Below, in pieces: positions 1 to 18,900 of a stretch of DNA of 64,000 bases. Position 1 is the stretch's first letter. Each line of letters begins with the position of its first letter. The notes beneath the pieces were generated by a model. It saw only the letters and a program-made list of their open reading frames with translations. It made no database searches and had not been told where the DNA came from. The position numbers were made by a program, and so were the translations under genes. This stretch comes from Monodelphis domestica (taxonomy: Eukaryota > Chordata > Mammalia > Didelphimorphia > Didelphidae), in the NCBI RefSeq assembly GCF_027887165.1, contig NC_077227.1, positions 350,653,207 through 350,717,206 on the forward strand. Reading direction: 5' to 3'.

Positions 1-12
1 GAAGGATGATAA

Positions 13-6669
<6,657 letters not shown>

Positions 6670-7325
6670 ATCCTGATCACTGACTCTTGGTCAACTTTTT
6701 TTTTTAAAGAAAAAAACAAACAAAAACGAAGTTTAACAGTTTTGCAATACAAGCTTGTGATTTATGCTTACTGTAAGTGAAATCAGGATTGTTTTAAAAA
6801 CTTCAGGTTCAGTATTTTTGAACATGGAAAAACATTCATCTAGGATGTAATAACCAAGTTGAGTAAAGACTATAACTGTTAAACAATTTCAGCTTTTCTC
6901 AAGGTAGTTATGTTGTAGGAGTGTACTTAAGCAGTAAGCGTATTTAGGTTAAAGCAGTTTCAATTATGTTAAATGTTGCTCTTATACCACATTACATGGA
7001 ACACTGTTTGAGATGCATGTTGGGAGACATGCTTTTTTGTAAAACAAAATATAGGAGCTGTGTCTGCGATTCAAAAGTGAAACATTTGGCATGTTTGTTC
7101 TAGTTTATTTCGTTTACTATCCTGTAAGGCACGTACGTTTAAGCTTTTTTTTTTTTAAGTTAATGGGGACAATTTTGAGACGCAATACGGATACTTTAGG
7201 ATTTTGGTCTTGGTGTTTGTATTAAATTCTGAGGCCTTGATTTAAATCTTTCATTGTATTGTGATTTCCTTTTAGGTGTATTGCGCTAAGTGAAACTTGT
7301 TAAATAAATCTTCCTTTCAAAAACT
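6670..7325 (+). other. HNRNPH1: HNRNPH1 3' UTR
   Basis: AT-rich, non-repetitive 3' UTR from the TAA to the expected cleavage region after the AATAAA at 7303-7308. The 3' border is inferred. Confidence 0.8.
7303..7308 (+). terminator. HNRNPH1 polyadenylation signal AATAAA
   Basis: Canonical AATAAA about 640 nt after the stop codon. T/GT-rich sequence follows within 60 nt. Cleavage is expected near 7320-7330. Confidence 0.8.
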
Positions 7326-8509
7326 GGAATACATATTGTCCTTACTTGGAAGTGTCGTTATTTGGCACATTATCTTATAGCCACTATCCAATGTTAGTGC
7401 TAAATTTTCTCACCATTCCCTGTTAAAGTGGTTGGAATTCCCTATTGCCAGTTTTGGTCAAGAGAAAAGCACAGAAGCTCACCTTCAGAAACCTGAAAGC
7501 TATCCAGTAATGTTTGGAACTGCATTTGCTGTAGGAGACTTGAGCACTCCAAATGGCTGTTGGGTCATCAGCATATCTTGTGCTTACTGGTGTCTATAGA
7601 GTGAAAATATGTGCCAAAGGAATCAAGTAAAGATCATCTTGGGAGGTCTTCCTTGTAGAGCTGTATAGAAATTTTGAAGTCCAGGATTGTGACTGGTTAA
7701 TAGGGCTGTTTCTGTACAGGGTAAAATGGTGATTAAAAAGTGGTATGTGTATGCTTATACTGCTTTGAATTTGTATATAATAATGCAGGCTTAAGTTTTC
7801 TATGATTAGTCCATTTTATGGCAGATAATTTTCATTAATAGGGTTTTAAGATGTGATTAGAACAAAGAATTGGAAAATGATTTTTACAGAAGTACTTGGG
7901 ATATAAATTTATGTAGTGTTGGAAGTGAATGGCTTATTAACCCAAATGTTTGTGATAGTACACTAGTGTTTTAACAGATTATACTGTGGAAAGTGTAATT
8001 GCCTAGGAGAACTAACGAATTGCTTGTGCCAAGATATTCTCAAATGGTGGTAGGGATAGGCAATTCCCTGGAAGCCAGACCTACAATAGTTCTGTTAGCA
8101 TTGTTGACTCTGAAGTTGAAAATGTTTGCTTTTATCTTTTACTACCTGATTCAACTTAATTTGAACATGGATTATAATCACCAATTACTTGGACTGTTAA
8201 TTTCAGATAGTATATATACTCTGGGACAAAATAGCGTAGCTCCTAATGACTATAAAGAACTTGGTGGGATGGGGAAAAAAGAGTGCCTTAACTATTTGCC
8301 TTAATAATACTCTTTCTCTCAGATAGCAGTGTTAGAAGAGCAAAGTCAACATTGAACCATAGAAAAGATGGATGTGAAGGAGGGAGCAATTTTTTTGTGT
8401 GAAATACTGATATTTCTTTTTGTGTTTTAAGTTTATATTTTACTTCTGGTCTAAAAGTGAGATATTCAATGTACATAGCATGCTGCCTGCTTGTGTTTTT
8501 GTTAACCGT

Positions 8510-8665
8510 AGAAACAAATATTGGTTTCAAGGCAGAGTAATAGTAAAAGTTAGGCAATTGGGGTGTTAACTTGTCCAAATTAACAAAGCTAAGAAATGTC
8601 TTCAGGCCAGATTCGAATCAAGACTGCCCATCTCTAGACCAGACTATTTACTGAGCCTGCCTACC
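8510..8665 (-). repeat. Degenerate marsupial tRNA-derived SINE fragment (MAR1/Mon1-like)
   Basis: Antisense copy with the diagnostic blocks ggtttcaaggcagag, gttaggcaattggggt, ggccagattcgaatc (tRNA B-box region, reversed) and a weak match to the head. Heavily diverged. Confidence 0.55.
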
Positions 8666-10179
8666 TTCTTCAACCCTTTCCTTTATGGTTTCATAAAAAC
8701 TTGGTCACCCTTTAAATATCACCAGCCTATTGCCAGAAATGACCCAGAGGATGGGACTTTACAATGAAATCTTGAGGGGAGGAAATTAAATCCCTGAATT
8801 AGGGAATTAGCCTGTAGAAGCCACAGCTATTAGGACTCCCAAATAATCAGTAAAGATCAATTTGGGAGCCATTTAAAGGGTGCTATAGTTTCTTTCTCCA
8901 GTGTTGGGTGGCCTTTTGTACATTGGCCTTGATAAATAAGACCTGTCTTGAAACTTTTTAATATCTGCCACGGTTCATTCTTTACAACTGCTCTCTTTAA
9001 AGGTTGCAAATTTTTAGCTGCTAAATCCAATGTTTTTTTCTCTCAGTCCTCCTTTAGACCTAGCTTTTTGACATGTGACCACTACTTCTGGATGTGATAC
9101 TGCCTCCTGGTTCTTACCAGATGATTTCTTCTGTTTCCTTTGCTGAGACACAGGCTGGTACAGAAATGGCATCTTGTTTCAAACCTTTTCATCCTTCACT
9201 TCTGGAAATTTCTCAGCACCGCTTTGTAGAATTTCTTGACTTCATAAGCAGCATAGCCCAGGTGCCACCCAAGATCCCCCCCCCCCCATTTGAGCTAAAA
9301 AATTCCAGTTGGAAGTCCTCAGAAGCCAAAAGTTAAACCAACATTCAAACGAGAATGCTTTTAAAACACTAAGCTGGTGATTTAGCCTTATCTTGAAGAA
9401 AAGGGTACCCAGATAACATCCAGTATAGCCTATTCTACTTTTGGACAGGTAGAAATAAACTAGCAGTTATTTCCTAATTCAAAATATTTTTCCTTTTGCA
9501 ACTTCTACTCATTGGGGTCAAGAAATTTCATTACCTCCACATATAAAGAAGTACCTGAATACTATTTGTAGTATATAACTTTCCCTCTCCAGTTCTTTCT
9601 AGGTATATCCATCCTTTTAGTTCCTATAAAGCATAAACTCGAGGCCTTTGGGCTTATCCTTTGGGATACCAATATAGCCATGGTTTTTCTAAAATGGGGT
9701 TTCCTAGAACTAAACACAATTCAGGTTGAATTTAATTAGGGTGGAGTGCATTTTTAATACCTCCATATAGCTCAAGATTTATCATTGCTTTATAATCACC
9801 TAGATTTTAAACACTGCAGTGGTGACTTAAAAAACTAGCCCTCTCTGCTTCCCCTTCTACCTGGTTCTGTATGATAATCTCTCTGGGTTTTAGACTCATT
9901 GATGCATTGTTTTATTCATTTCAAAATCTAAAGACATCCTCAACAAAAAAACCTTGAACCAAAAACATCTGATAAAGTTAACCAGGAATCATCTTTGGTG
10001 CTCTAGCACCTCCAGGATAAAAGTGTAAATAAAGCCATTTTAGAACCCTTCTTCCCACAGGTAAATCTGGCTGCTTCAGCTCCTGATAGATTACCCTAAC
10101 ATTCTATAAAGCCACCTGATTGGTCTGTTTCCCATCCTCTCACCCCCTTTCTTGACATTCTTTTTAGAAACCCTAACAA

Positions 10180-10305
10180 TTCTGAGAGGCAAGAATTGGA
10201 AAAACGAGGTTAAATGACTTGCCTAGAATCACAAAACTAGAACAGATCAAAAACCAAATTTGAACCCATATCGACTGCTGTCTAGCTGCCCTGGCATGAC
10301 CTTTT
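10180..10305 (-). repeat. MIR-type CORE-SINE fragment
   Basis: Antisense blocks gaggttaaatgacttgccta, gaatcacaaaactag and aaatttgaacccat are the CORE domain and tRNA-related head of MIR-like SINEs. Confidence 0.6.
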
Positions 10306-10450
10306 GAGATTACTTTTAGACAGATGCACGTTTTGTGTTTGCTTATCTATGCTGTATCCTTCCCTAGAACACAATCTTGGGGACAGTCTTTTTTCAGTAT
10401 ATGCTTCATTCAAATAATGCCTATAATATAATCAATCTTTTCATTTCTTA

Positions 10451-10600
10451 ACTTGGTTACTAAGATACTGGAGTGGTTTGCCATTTCCTTCTCTGGCTCA
10501 TTTTACAGATGAAGAAACAGGTAAAGTGTTAAGTGACCAGGGTCATGGCTAGTGTCAAAGCACATATTTGAACTCTGTTCTTTTGTGCTCTCCACTTAAC
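10451..10600 (-). repeat. CORE-SINE fragment
   Basis: Antisense tggagtggtttgccatttcc, cattttacagatgaagaaac and gtgaccagggtcatggctag match the SINE family seen in sense orientation at 51520-51740 and 53430-53670. Confidence 0.6.
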
Positions 10601-11894
10601 CCTTTGCATAAGGTATATTAAGTGCTAATGAAAGTTGAAATGAATTTAATCTTCCCTAGTTAATCCCCCAAAATCAATTCAAGACTTAAGGGGAATAGCT
10701 ATTGCCTCTTGTAATTCCCACCTCCTTTACTTTGTAAGATCTTCTATGACTAGTCATGAGTCAGTTCAAATCTCAGCTGTAATAGTTTCACATGGCATTT
10801 TGCATCTACTTGGTGTGTTAAATATTACTTGGCACTTGTTACAGTTTTTCCAACTAGATGTTCCTATTCCCTTTATATTTGGTATGGGACTTTCTAGTGA
10901 CAGAGCCAGACCAGGCATCTCCACCCCACCCTAACTGACACTTCGTCTTAATCTCAAACCCAGCTGAATGTTCCAAAGGAGATCATCTTTGCAGAATTTA
11001 CTTCAGGGATAATTTAGATAAGCTAAAAATTGCACTGGTTTCTCAGTATACAATGGAGGCTGGAAAAGGTTTGAAAAAGGGTGAATTGGGTTTCAGACAA
11101 TTAGAGGTCAGGTCAGTAACTTGGTAGAGATGTATATTTTAGGAATCGGACTATCAACACTGAATATGCTGATAGTTGAAGCTTTGGATGCTGTTTGAGA
11201 TCAAAGCTTGAGCATGGGATTGAAGCAGGAAATTAGAAGCCTAGGCAAGTGTGGAAAAGGACCAATATTTGTGCAGAATGAAGCAGTGTCAGATGGAAAA
11301 GATGAAAAAAAGGAACTAGATGTGATGGATTATTGGTGATGGCCAATGGCTGAGGAATGAGTTGGTGCAGCAGCAGCAGAGATAGGTTTTTGCTCTACTC
11401 GAGGCAAGTCATTCCTTTGATTTTCACTTTTGGTTAATCCGGATCTTATAAAATGCACTTCCTATATATAGCCTTGTTCACCCTGAATGACTGAGTCTCT
11501 GTAAATCTGATCCTTGATTCCAAAGGGGAAAGGGGAGGAATAATGCTGTGCTGGGGAAATCAGTACTTTGTTCCTGTTCAGATCGATTGGCCTTTTGTCA
11601 AGTCAAAACTATTCTGGAACTTCTAAAATAATTTTTTGAGATTTACCACCATCACATAGCTTTTAAGAGGTTGGATTAATAAGATGGGCACTAGGTACTG
11701 TTTCTGTGGATTAGGCTTTTGTCCCTTCTGTGAAAAGGCAATAGCATTTAAGGTTTAGTAGTACTAGTTGTAGCTTATAAGGTTCCTGGTAGTATTGTGC
11801 AACAATTATTTTAGAGGTCAGGAAGTAGCAGCTGCTCTCAAATCCTTTTCAGATATGCTGGCTAATTCCTGAAAAACTTGTTAGTTGCTTAGTT

Positions 11895-11980
11895 TCAGAC
11901 AATCCACAAGCATTTATTTGTTGGTACCTATTATGTGCCAATTATTGTGCTAGTTGCTAGGGATGCAAATAGATTTAAAT
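11895..11980 (-). repeat. L2/MIR 3'-end fragment
   Basis: Reads caagcatttatttgttggta...ctattatgtgcca, the reverse complement of the common L2 3' terminus (tggcacatagtaggtgctta-like). Confidence 0.55.
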
Positions 11981-12139
11981 AAAACCATCCCTTGAATATA
12001 ATCAACTATTTAATAACCCAAGTGTTACTGTTTCATCCCATCTTAGAATTGAATAGGGAAGGAAAGCATTAAATCAGGTGGACCAAAAGTGTTTTACAGA
12101 TGTGGTTTATAGGTCATTCTAAATATACAGGATGGAAGT

Positions 12140-12270
12140 CCGGTTACCCTGGAGAAGAAAAATGGCTACGTGGCCTGGGAATCAGGAGTCTGGATTTTTT
12201 TACTCAGTGGCCCTTGCTTGAATGAATCACTTCCACTCTTGAGGCCTGTTTTTTTCCTCTACAAAGACTA
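12140..12270 (+). repeat. MIR-type SINE fragment
   Basis: Weak sense copy: tggcctgggaatcaggagtc, gaatcacttccactcttgag and cctctacaaag fit the drifted MIR central domain. Confidence 0.4.
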
Positions 12271-12274
12271 CATG

Positions 12275-12789
12275 CACACACTTGAACAAAAGCTTTTATT
12301 GTATGTATCCTATAGGCATGGGAAACAAACCTTGGTATTTGTTTAACTCAAGGGCAGGAAAAACAGGAATTGGAAAAGCTTTCAAAGTTGAAAAAAAAAA
12401 TCTGTACATAGAGTCCCAAATAATGTTGATTATTTTACAAATGAAAAATTTCAGTAGCAAAATCTTAGAGAGATTCATTGTGCAGGAAAAACAACCATTC
12501 TGAAGATCCGAATTTGAGAGCAAGGGAGAAGTAGGGAGTTCTAGACCATAAAAAAGCACGCCTTTAATATTCAGCACATTAAAGAACAACATACATTAAA
12601 AAGTATATGAAGTGTACTGTTAACCCATTTCTCACTCAAACCCCTCTGAAAATTTGCAAAATGCAGATTGTGTCAACAGTACTCCCAAAGAAGACCTAGC
12701 TACTGTCCTAAGGCCTTTGTTCTTTTCCCAGAAAGTGTCAGGCACATTTCTTTAAAATGATCAGAAATTGCAATTCACATTCGTGACCC
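12275..12789 (-). other. RUFY1: RUFY1 3' UTR
   Basis: Non-repetitive sequence between the TAG stop (12790-12792) and the polyadenylation signal at 12295-12300. The length of about 515 nt is inferred from that signal. Confidence 0.75.
12295..12300 (-). terminator. RUFY1 polyadenylation signal AATAAA
   Basis: On the minus strand AATAAA is followed about 20 nt later by GTGTGTGCATG, a GT-rich downstream element. Cleavage is expected near 12275-12280. Confidence 0.8.
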
Positions 12790-12933
12790 CTAGGAAGAAT
12801 TGGAGGAGCATCTCTGAAGCAGAAGGGTGTGGCAGGCATCACACACGCGTACAGGCCTCGGGTAAGATGGCAGTGCAAGCTCATTGCTTGAACACGTGTT
12901 ACAAAAGATGTGTCCACAGTTCCGACAGTGATG
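12790..12933 (-). CDS. RUFY1: RUFY1 exon 18 (C-terminal half of FYVE finger, stop)
   Basis: Residues 659-705: [20 protein letters not shown], then [16 protein letters not shown] and a Ser-rich end. It carries the basic HHCR motif that contacts PI3P, and the RVC motif. The acceptor is gctctag and the stop TAG. Confidence 0.96.
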   Translation of the reverse strand, partial: HHCRNCGHIFCNTCSSNELALPSYPRPVRVCDACHTLLLQRCSSNSS

Positions 12934-15900
12934 CTAGAGCATGGTCAAAAAAATAGCAATGATAAAGCAGGTGGAGTTAGTCATGTTCTGGTTTACACTT
13001 TCAAAATATACTTTCAGACTATGAAAGCAGGACTCAATAATTTTGCCTTGGGGAGATAACAGGACACAGTGGGGTTGTACCAGTAAGTGCCACTTTTATA
13101 ATAAGCTGCCCAGGGTATGCTATGGAACATTAAAGAATAGGAGTGGAAAGAGCCTTAGGAGAGATTGTGCTGTCCTCCACTTGGTGGTGTCACTCAGTGG
13201 AACCAATAGTAGCCTTTAGCCAGTCTTTTTCTGCCAGGCCACCTTATAAAAGGATCTCTCCCAGCTTAATTTTGCCTACAGTCAGCCTTACAGCCTCCAC
13301 TTAACTGATGACTTTTGTCTGGGTAGAGCTTGGATTTCGTTCTAACAATGTTACTTCAAGATTATTGCAAGTAATTTACCTGCAAACAGAGTAGAGGCCC
13401 CTGCAAAGGAGGTGCTGAGCTGCTTGGATATGAGAATATTTTCTCAATGCTCAGGCCAAGGGAATGAAATGGGTAAATGCTAACAAGTCAGGTAGCAAAA
13501 AAATACTTTATACTTTTGACACACTTTTTAGACCAGGTTTAAGGGAGAATGTAAATTTTATTTCTCTGAATTTGGAAAATTGAGAAAACTAGTCAAGGCC
13601 TGAGCCTCAGAATGATAGGCCCTTACCTTCCTCCGGGAGATGGAGAACTCTTTCTCACACTGTTTGCAGTACGTTGCTTCATCATCTTTTAGCCAGGTGT
13701 GACCCTAAAGAGAAAGGAGCCCTTCAAATCTGATTTTTCTTTGCCAGAATGAAACCAAATGAAGACAAGTCTGAGGGGCCAGTGTTGCCAAGTGGCACTC
13801 TTTATAGCAGGGACATTAAACTGAAGCCAACCCCTGGAACAACTGAAAATTTTAGAATTATGAATGTTTTTAGGTAATTTTTCTTAAATGTAAATGGTGG
13901 AGTGTAATGAGCACCTGGTTTAGAGGTAGAAGACTTGGGTTGCACTTTTCTGGTCTTGTTTGTTGCTTGTAACATGCTGGGCTTTGGTTTCATCATTCTA
14001 TACAATGAGGAAGTTGGCTTAGATGACCTAGTTATCTGATGACTATTTTTCTGTAAAATAAGCCAGTGTATGTGGCATTACACATGTATATTACTAGTAT
14101 TTTTATAGCTATAGGTCACCAAGATTTGCCATCATGTCTGAATTATCTCTTCATTTCCATTACCAAAACACTCCTTCAGGATTTCATCACTTTTTGCTGG
14201 ACAAAGACAGTCAATCTTTTTGCCTCCAGTTTATCCTCTTTCCGAAACATCCTGCCCTTTGTTGTCATCTTATTAATGTACATATTACTTTTGTTAATTG
14301 TACATATTACTCTCCTGCTCAAAGCCTGTCCAACATTTCTCATCATTTACTGGATAAAGTTCAAACTCCAAGGCCCAGCATTAAAACTCCATACTTTGAC
14401 TCCCACCTACCTAAAGGTTTCTCACTTTCTTCCTGTCACATACCTCATGCTAGTCTAGCCAAGTCATTCTTCAATTTTCCCTTCTGTGTGCCCTTCTCTC
14501 TAATCCTTTCCAAGTCTAGCTTAAATATGTGTTCCATGAAGCCTTTCTCCTAATCACTTTCACTGGGAAATAGGTTCAGGATGTATGTCAGGTATATTGG
14601 GAGTTTTGGAGAAAAACCAGAATCTTTCTAGCTTACTTATAATCCAGTACCTTTAGTGCCTTATTGACTTCTTTTATATCTTCCATCTTCAGCTTTGATC
14701 TGAAAAGAAAATGTTTAATGACAAGGACAGTTCTGATAGGAAAAAAACCATCAAATGATGTTTACTGAAATCCAAGAAAAGTTTTTGTTAAAATAAAATA
14801 TATTTTGGAATTAACCCCCAATCATTTTCCTCTTTGCTTATGTATTGTCTAGGAGTGTTTTTCTTTCATTCTAATTTCTGATTTTAATCTGTTTCTACTT
14901 GGGTTTAGGATTAGTCTGAACACTTAAGAATGTACAGCTTTTAAGTATCATATTACATATATAGTTAACAGAATTATTGTGGAAAAAGGAAACTAAAACA
15001 ATATATACATACACACACATATACATATACACACACTTAGCTCTAAGCTGGCATTGAGAAAACTGGGTCAAGATGACAGTTTGATATACTAGGCCATTTC
15101 ATGAAGAAAATGTGCCATAGAAGCTTATCCTGACATTTAAATGTGAATGATGGAGGAATTAAGTGTTTTGGTTTGTTTTGGTTGCCTAAGAGAGGGCAGG
15201 AATTTCTGTCCTCTTCCAGTTACAGAGGACAAACAAGGAAGAATAATAATGAAGGCAAGGATGACAAGAGGGCAAAATGGATCTTCTGGCATGAAGGTGC
15301 CCAAAATGGTGCTTAAGATGGTGAACTTCTACAAAAGGCAAGAAAGGTCACATTTTAACCAGACTGAATGACACAGAGCAACAAAGTGCCTTGTTCAAGA
15401 TTACAGTGATTAAAGAGCTCACCTAGGGCTTTTGAAACTCATCTACAGCTAGCAGTAGGTGGGTCCTTTGCATATATGCACGAGATCACTAAACTAAACC
15501 CTTGTCAGAAATCCCTCCCTTTTGTTCTTAAGTGTGGTCTTAAAAAATATTATTTCCCTCATTATATATAAAAACTTTTAACAAAGCTCAAAATTCTCTT
15601 CTTTCCCCCTTCTGAAGACAGGAAGTAGTCTAGGAAATCACTTTTAGGAGTGAAGCCAAAGAAAACACCATAAAACTCAAATTTCTGGAGTTTGTAGTTT
15701 TGAGTGGTCAAATTGCTAAAAACTATTTTCCTTTTTTTTTTAACCCCTACTTTCCATCTTACAATTTATATTATGTATTGGTTCCAAGGCAGAAGAGCAG
15801 TAAGGGCTAGGTAATGCAGGTTAAGTGACTTGCCCAGGGTCATACAGCTAGGAAGTGTCTGAGGCCAGATTTTAAACCAGGACCTTCTGTCTCTGGGTCT

Positions 15901-18900
15901 GGCTCTCAATCCACCGAGCCATCCAACTGCCCCTAACATTTTCCTTTTTTAAAAATAAATGTCAAAGCCTGAGTAGGGTAATATAACAAAATAAAAATGG
16001 GGGTAAAAGAACAAGCAGCCCTGAAAGTCACATGTGTTACAAGCTACCACTTTTTCCTCTTATACTCCACCTACAACTGAAAAGATTCAGTCATAATCAC
16101 CAAAGTCTTCCTTCTTCCCAGCTCTTGCCATTAATCTTAGCCCATTAAATTTTAGCTTCTTACCAAAAATGCATAATTCTGTAAATAGCCATTTGGAGAG
16201 ATTTCCTTTCAGACAATTTTAAAAGATACATTTTCTTTTACACTTGTGAATTTAAATTTGTTCTGGGTTATACCTTAATGATGTGCTGCCCTTCACTGTT
16301 CGTAATATCACTAGAGGACAGAATTTAGCATCCTATGCACAAAGACTTGGGAGACTTGCCAGTGTAGACAACTCATCTATTTAATCTTGCTACTTAGAAT
16401 CATGCAAGGTAGGGTCATAAGCTTCTTGGCCAGATTCTGATCAACACCGTTTCACTGACTTGGGAAGAGACAAAGAAGGCATGATTCTCAGGACCACAGA
16501 TGACATAAAACTGGAAATGCTAGCTGATATGCAGTATGAGACAAGCCTATTCTTATGCAGCAGCATTCAATTCAATTGCTGATCTCCCGGACCTCTCTAG
16601 TTTCATCATACTTTTCTTGAGGTGGCCAAAGAATAATAAAAAGTAATAAAAACATCAAGGAGGGGAAAGGGATCCAAATAGAAAGAAACTATGAAAAACA
16701 CCACTGTGTGACTATCTTAGGTATGCTTCTTAAAGACTAAAGAACATCAGAAAGAGAAGGGTGTGGAGTAAAAAAGAGTGGATGAGAAAGATTCCATGGT
16801 GAATATGAATACCCTGAGGAGCAGATAAGTGGCTCAGTGGATAGGGCACCAGGCCAAAAGACTAGATGGGTCCTGGGTTCAAATGTGACCTCAGATACTT
16901 CCCAGTTGTGTGATCCTGGGGCAGTCACTTAACCTCAATTGCCTACTGCTCACTGTTCTGCCTTGGAACTGATATTCAGTAACAATTTAAAGACAGAAGG
17001 CAATGGTTTAAAAAAAGGAAAAAGTGAATGGGCTGGTTAGTGAACAGGTTTTTGGTGCTCAAAATGGTTCTTGATATGAGTCAGTTGAAAGGTCCATTTG
17101 TTCAAATTAAGTTGAACTTGGGAACTTACTGGCTAAGGTGCAATCCCATTTCCTGTAGTGCTTGTTCCTGTTCTTCACAAATCTTTTGTAATTCTTCTTT
17201 CTTCTCATATAGTTTCTGAAGTTCCTATAAATAACAAACCAAATATTTTCTAAAGAATTGAAGACTCATTTTTTAAGGATAATCATAACAGCAACACTTT
17301 CCTAATTTACAACCAGGGACAGGAAATTCCCTGAAGCCACAAGAGAACTGACTGTTATCAGGACTAATGTATTGGATTTCTTTGAGTGACTGACCTACTG
17401 TTCTTAGCCACAAAAAATTACTTTATCCAAAAACTAACTCAGGAAGATTTTTAGAAATGGGACTCTAATAAACAGATGAGAAACGACTACCCTGCTGGCT
17501 ATATCCCATCCTGGAATACTATTGTGCTTTAAGAAATTATGAAAGGGAGGGCTTCAGAAAAACCTGGGAAGATTTATGAGATGATGTGCAGGGTGAATTG
17601 AGCAGGGCTGGGAGAACACTGAACCCAGTAAGAACAATATTTTAAGGAGAATCAACAGTGAAAGACATAGCTACTCTGATCAATACAGTGATCCATGACA
17701 AAAGGACTCATGAAAAATGCTATCTACCTTTAGAGAGAGAATGGATTAAGTCTGACTGCAGAATGAAACATTTTTTGACTTTTTCTTTGAAAACATAGCT
17801 AAGGTTTGAAAGTTGGTTTTGCATGACTTCCTATATATAATGGATATCATATTTCTTGTCTTACCAGTGAGTGGGGAAGGTGGACAGTGCGAGAGAGAGA
17901 ATTAGAACTGAAAACAAAATAAAAAAATCTCCCTCTCCACAAAACAAACAAAAAAGATAAATCTCTATCTTAGTGTGAATCTGCTTTGTAATCAAGCCTT
18001 CAAGTAGTACTTATATTAGTGGGTTCCTAAATTTTTATTTTTTGAAATAACACTTTTGGAAAAATAATTTTAAAATCTAGATAAGAACACTTGGATTTTA
18101 TCTCCTAGGAAATATAAGATTCAAAGACATGAATAAATATGAATAAATACTGTTTTGCTGGATGGAAGTAGGCTACTTGTGAGTGGACAATTAGCTGGTT
18201 CCTTGTGAAGGAATTGCTAACACTTTTTTTTTTAAACACTCACCTACTGTCTTAGAATCAATACTGTACAATGGTTCCAAGTGAAAACAGCAGTAAGGGC
18301 CATGCAATGGGGGTTAAGTGACTTGGCCAGGGTCACACAGCTGGGAAGTGTCTGAGGTCATATTTGAACCCAGGACCTCCCTTTTCTAGGCCTTGTTCTC
18401 CATCCACTGATATACTTAGCTGCCCCCAATTATTAACATTTTTGAAAAACCAATAATCCATTTGTAAGACCTATTTACAGCACCAGGAGTTGTGATATAA
18501 TCTAAGCAGTATCTTGAGCCTATAAATTTATTATTCATAAGTTATGGTGGGCCCCCCAAAAATCACACTGAAAATGAAAATGCAATCAATTGTCTGAGGG
18601 GATAGTAAAATTTCAGACTTTAGATATATGAAAAGGGTTTGAACAGGGGCTTTATATTGGTGAAGTGGACTTACAGAAAGTGGTAACATTCTATGAGACC
18701 TCTCTATAAGCATTTGGGTGAACTACTGGGTTGGGCTGGTTATTTGCAATTCTCCCTCTGGGACAGTCTGACCCTATAATTGGCTAAACATAAAAACTAG
18801 GAGACCCTCATACTGTAATTAAGACAGTCAGGTTTCAAATGAATTTCTAATCCTACTAAGAGAAGAGAAGGTGCCTTTCAGTAACTTTGGCAGGGAATCA

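Larger units (their letters stand above)
7326..12274. other. Intergenic region between convergent HNRNPH1 and RUFY1
   Basis: About 5 kb with no supported gene. It holds old SINE and L2 fragments (8510-8665, 10180-10305, 10451-10600, 11895-11980, 12140-12270) and a short C-run near 9278. The short open frames have no recognisable domains. Confidence 0.65.

Noticed and set aside
7999-8304. 101-residue plus-strand open frame downstream of HNRNPH1
   Set aside because: AT-rich, no domain, no splice context. It lies beyond the polyadenylation signal of HNRNPH1.
14066-14553. Two overlapping 130-139 residue open frames
   Set aside because: They lie in a decayed sense L2 3' region in different frames and do not match the L2 reverse transcriptase.
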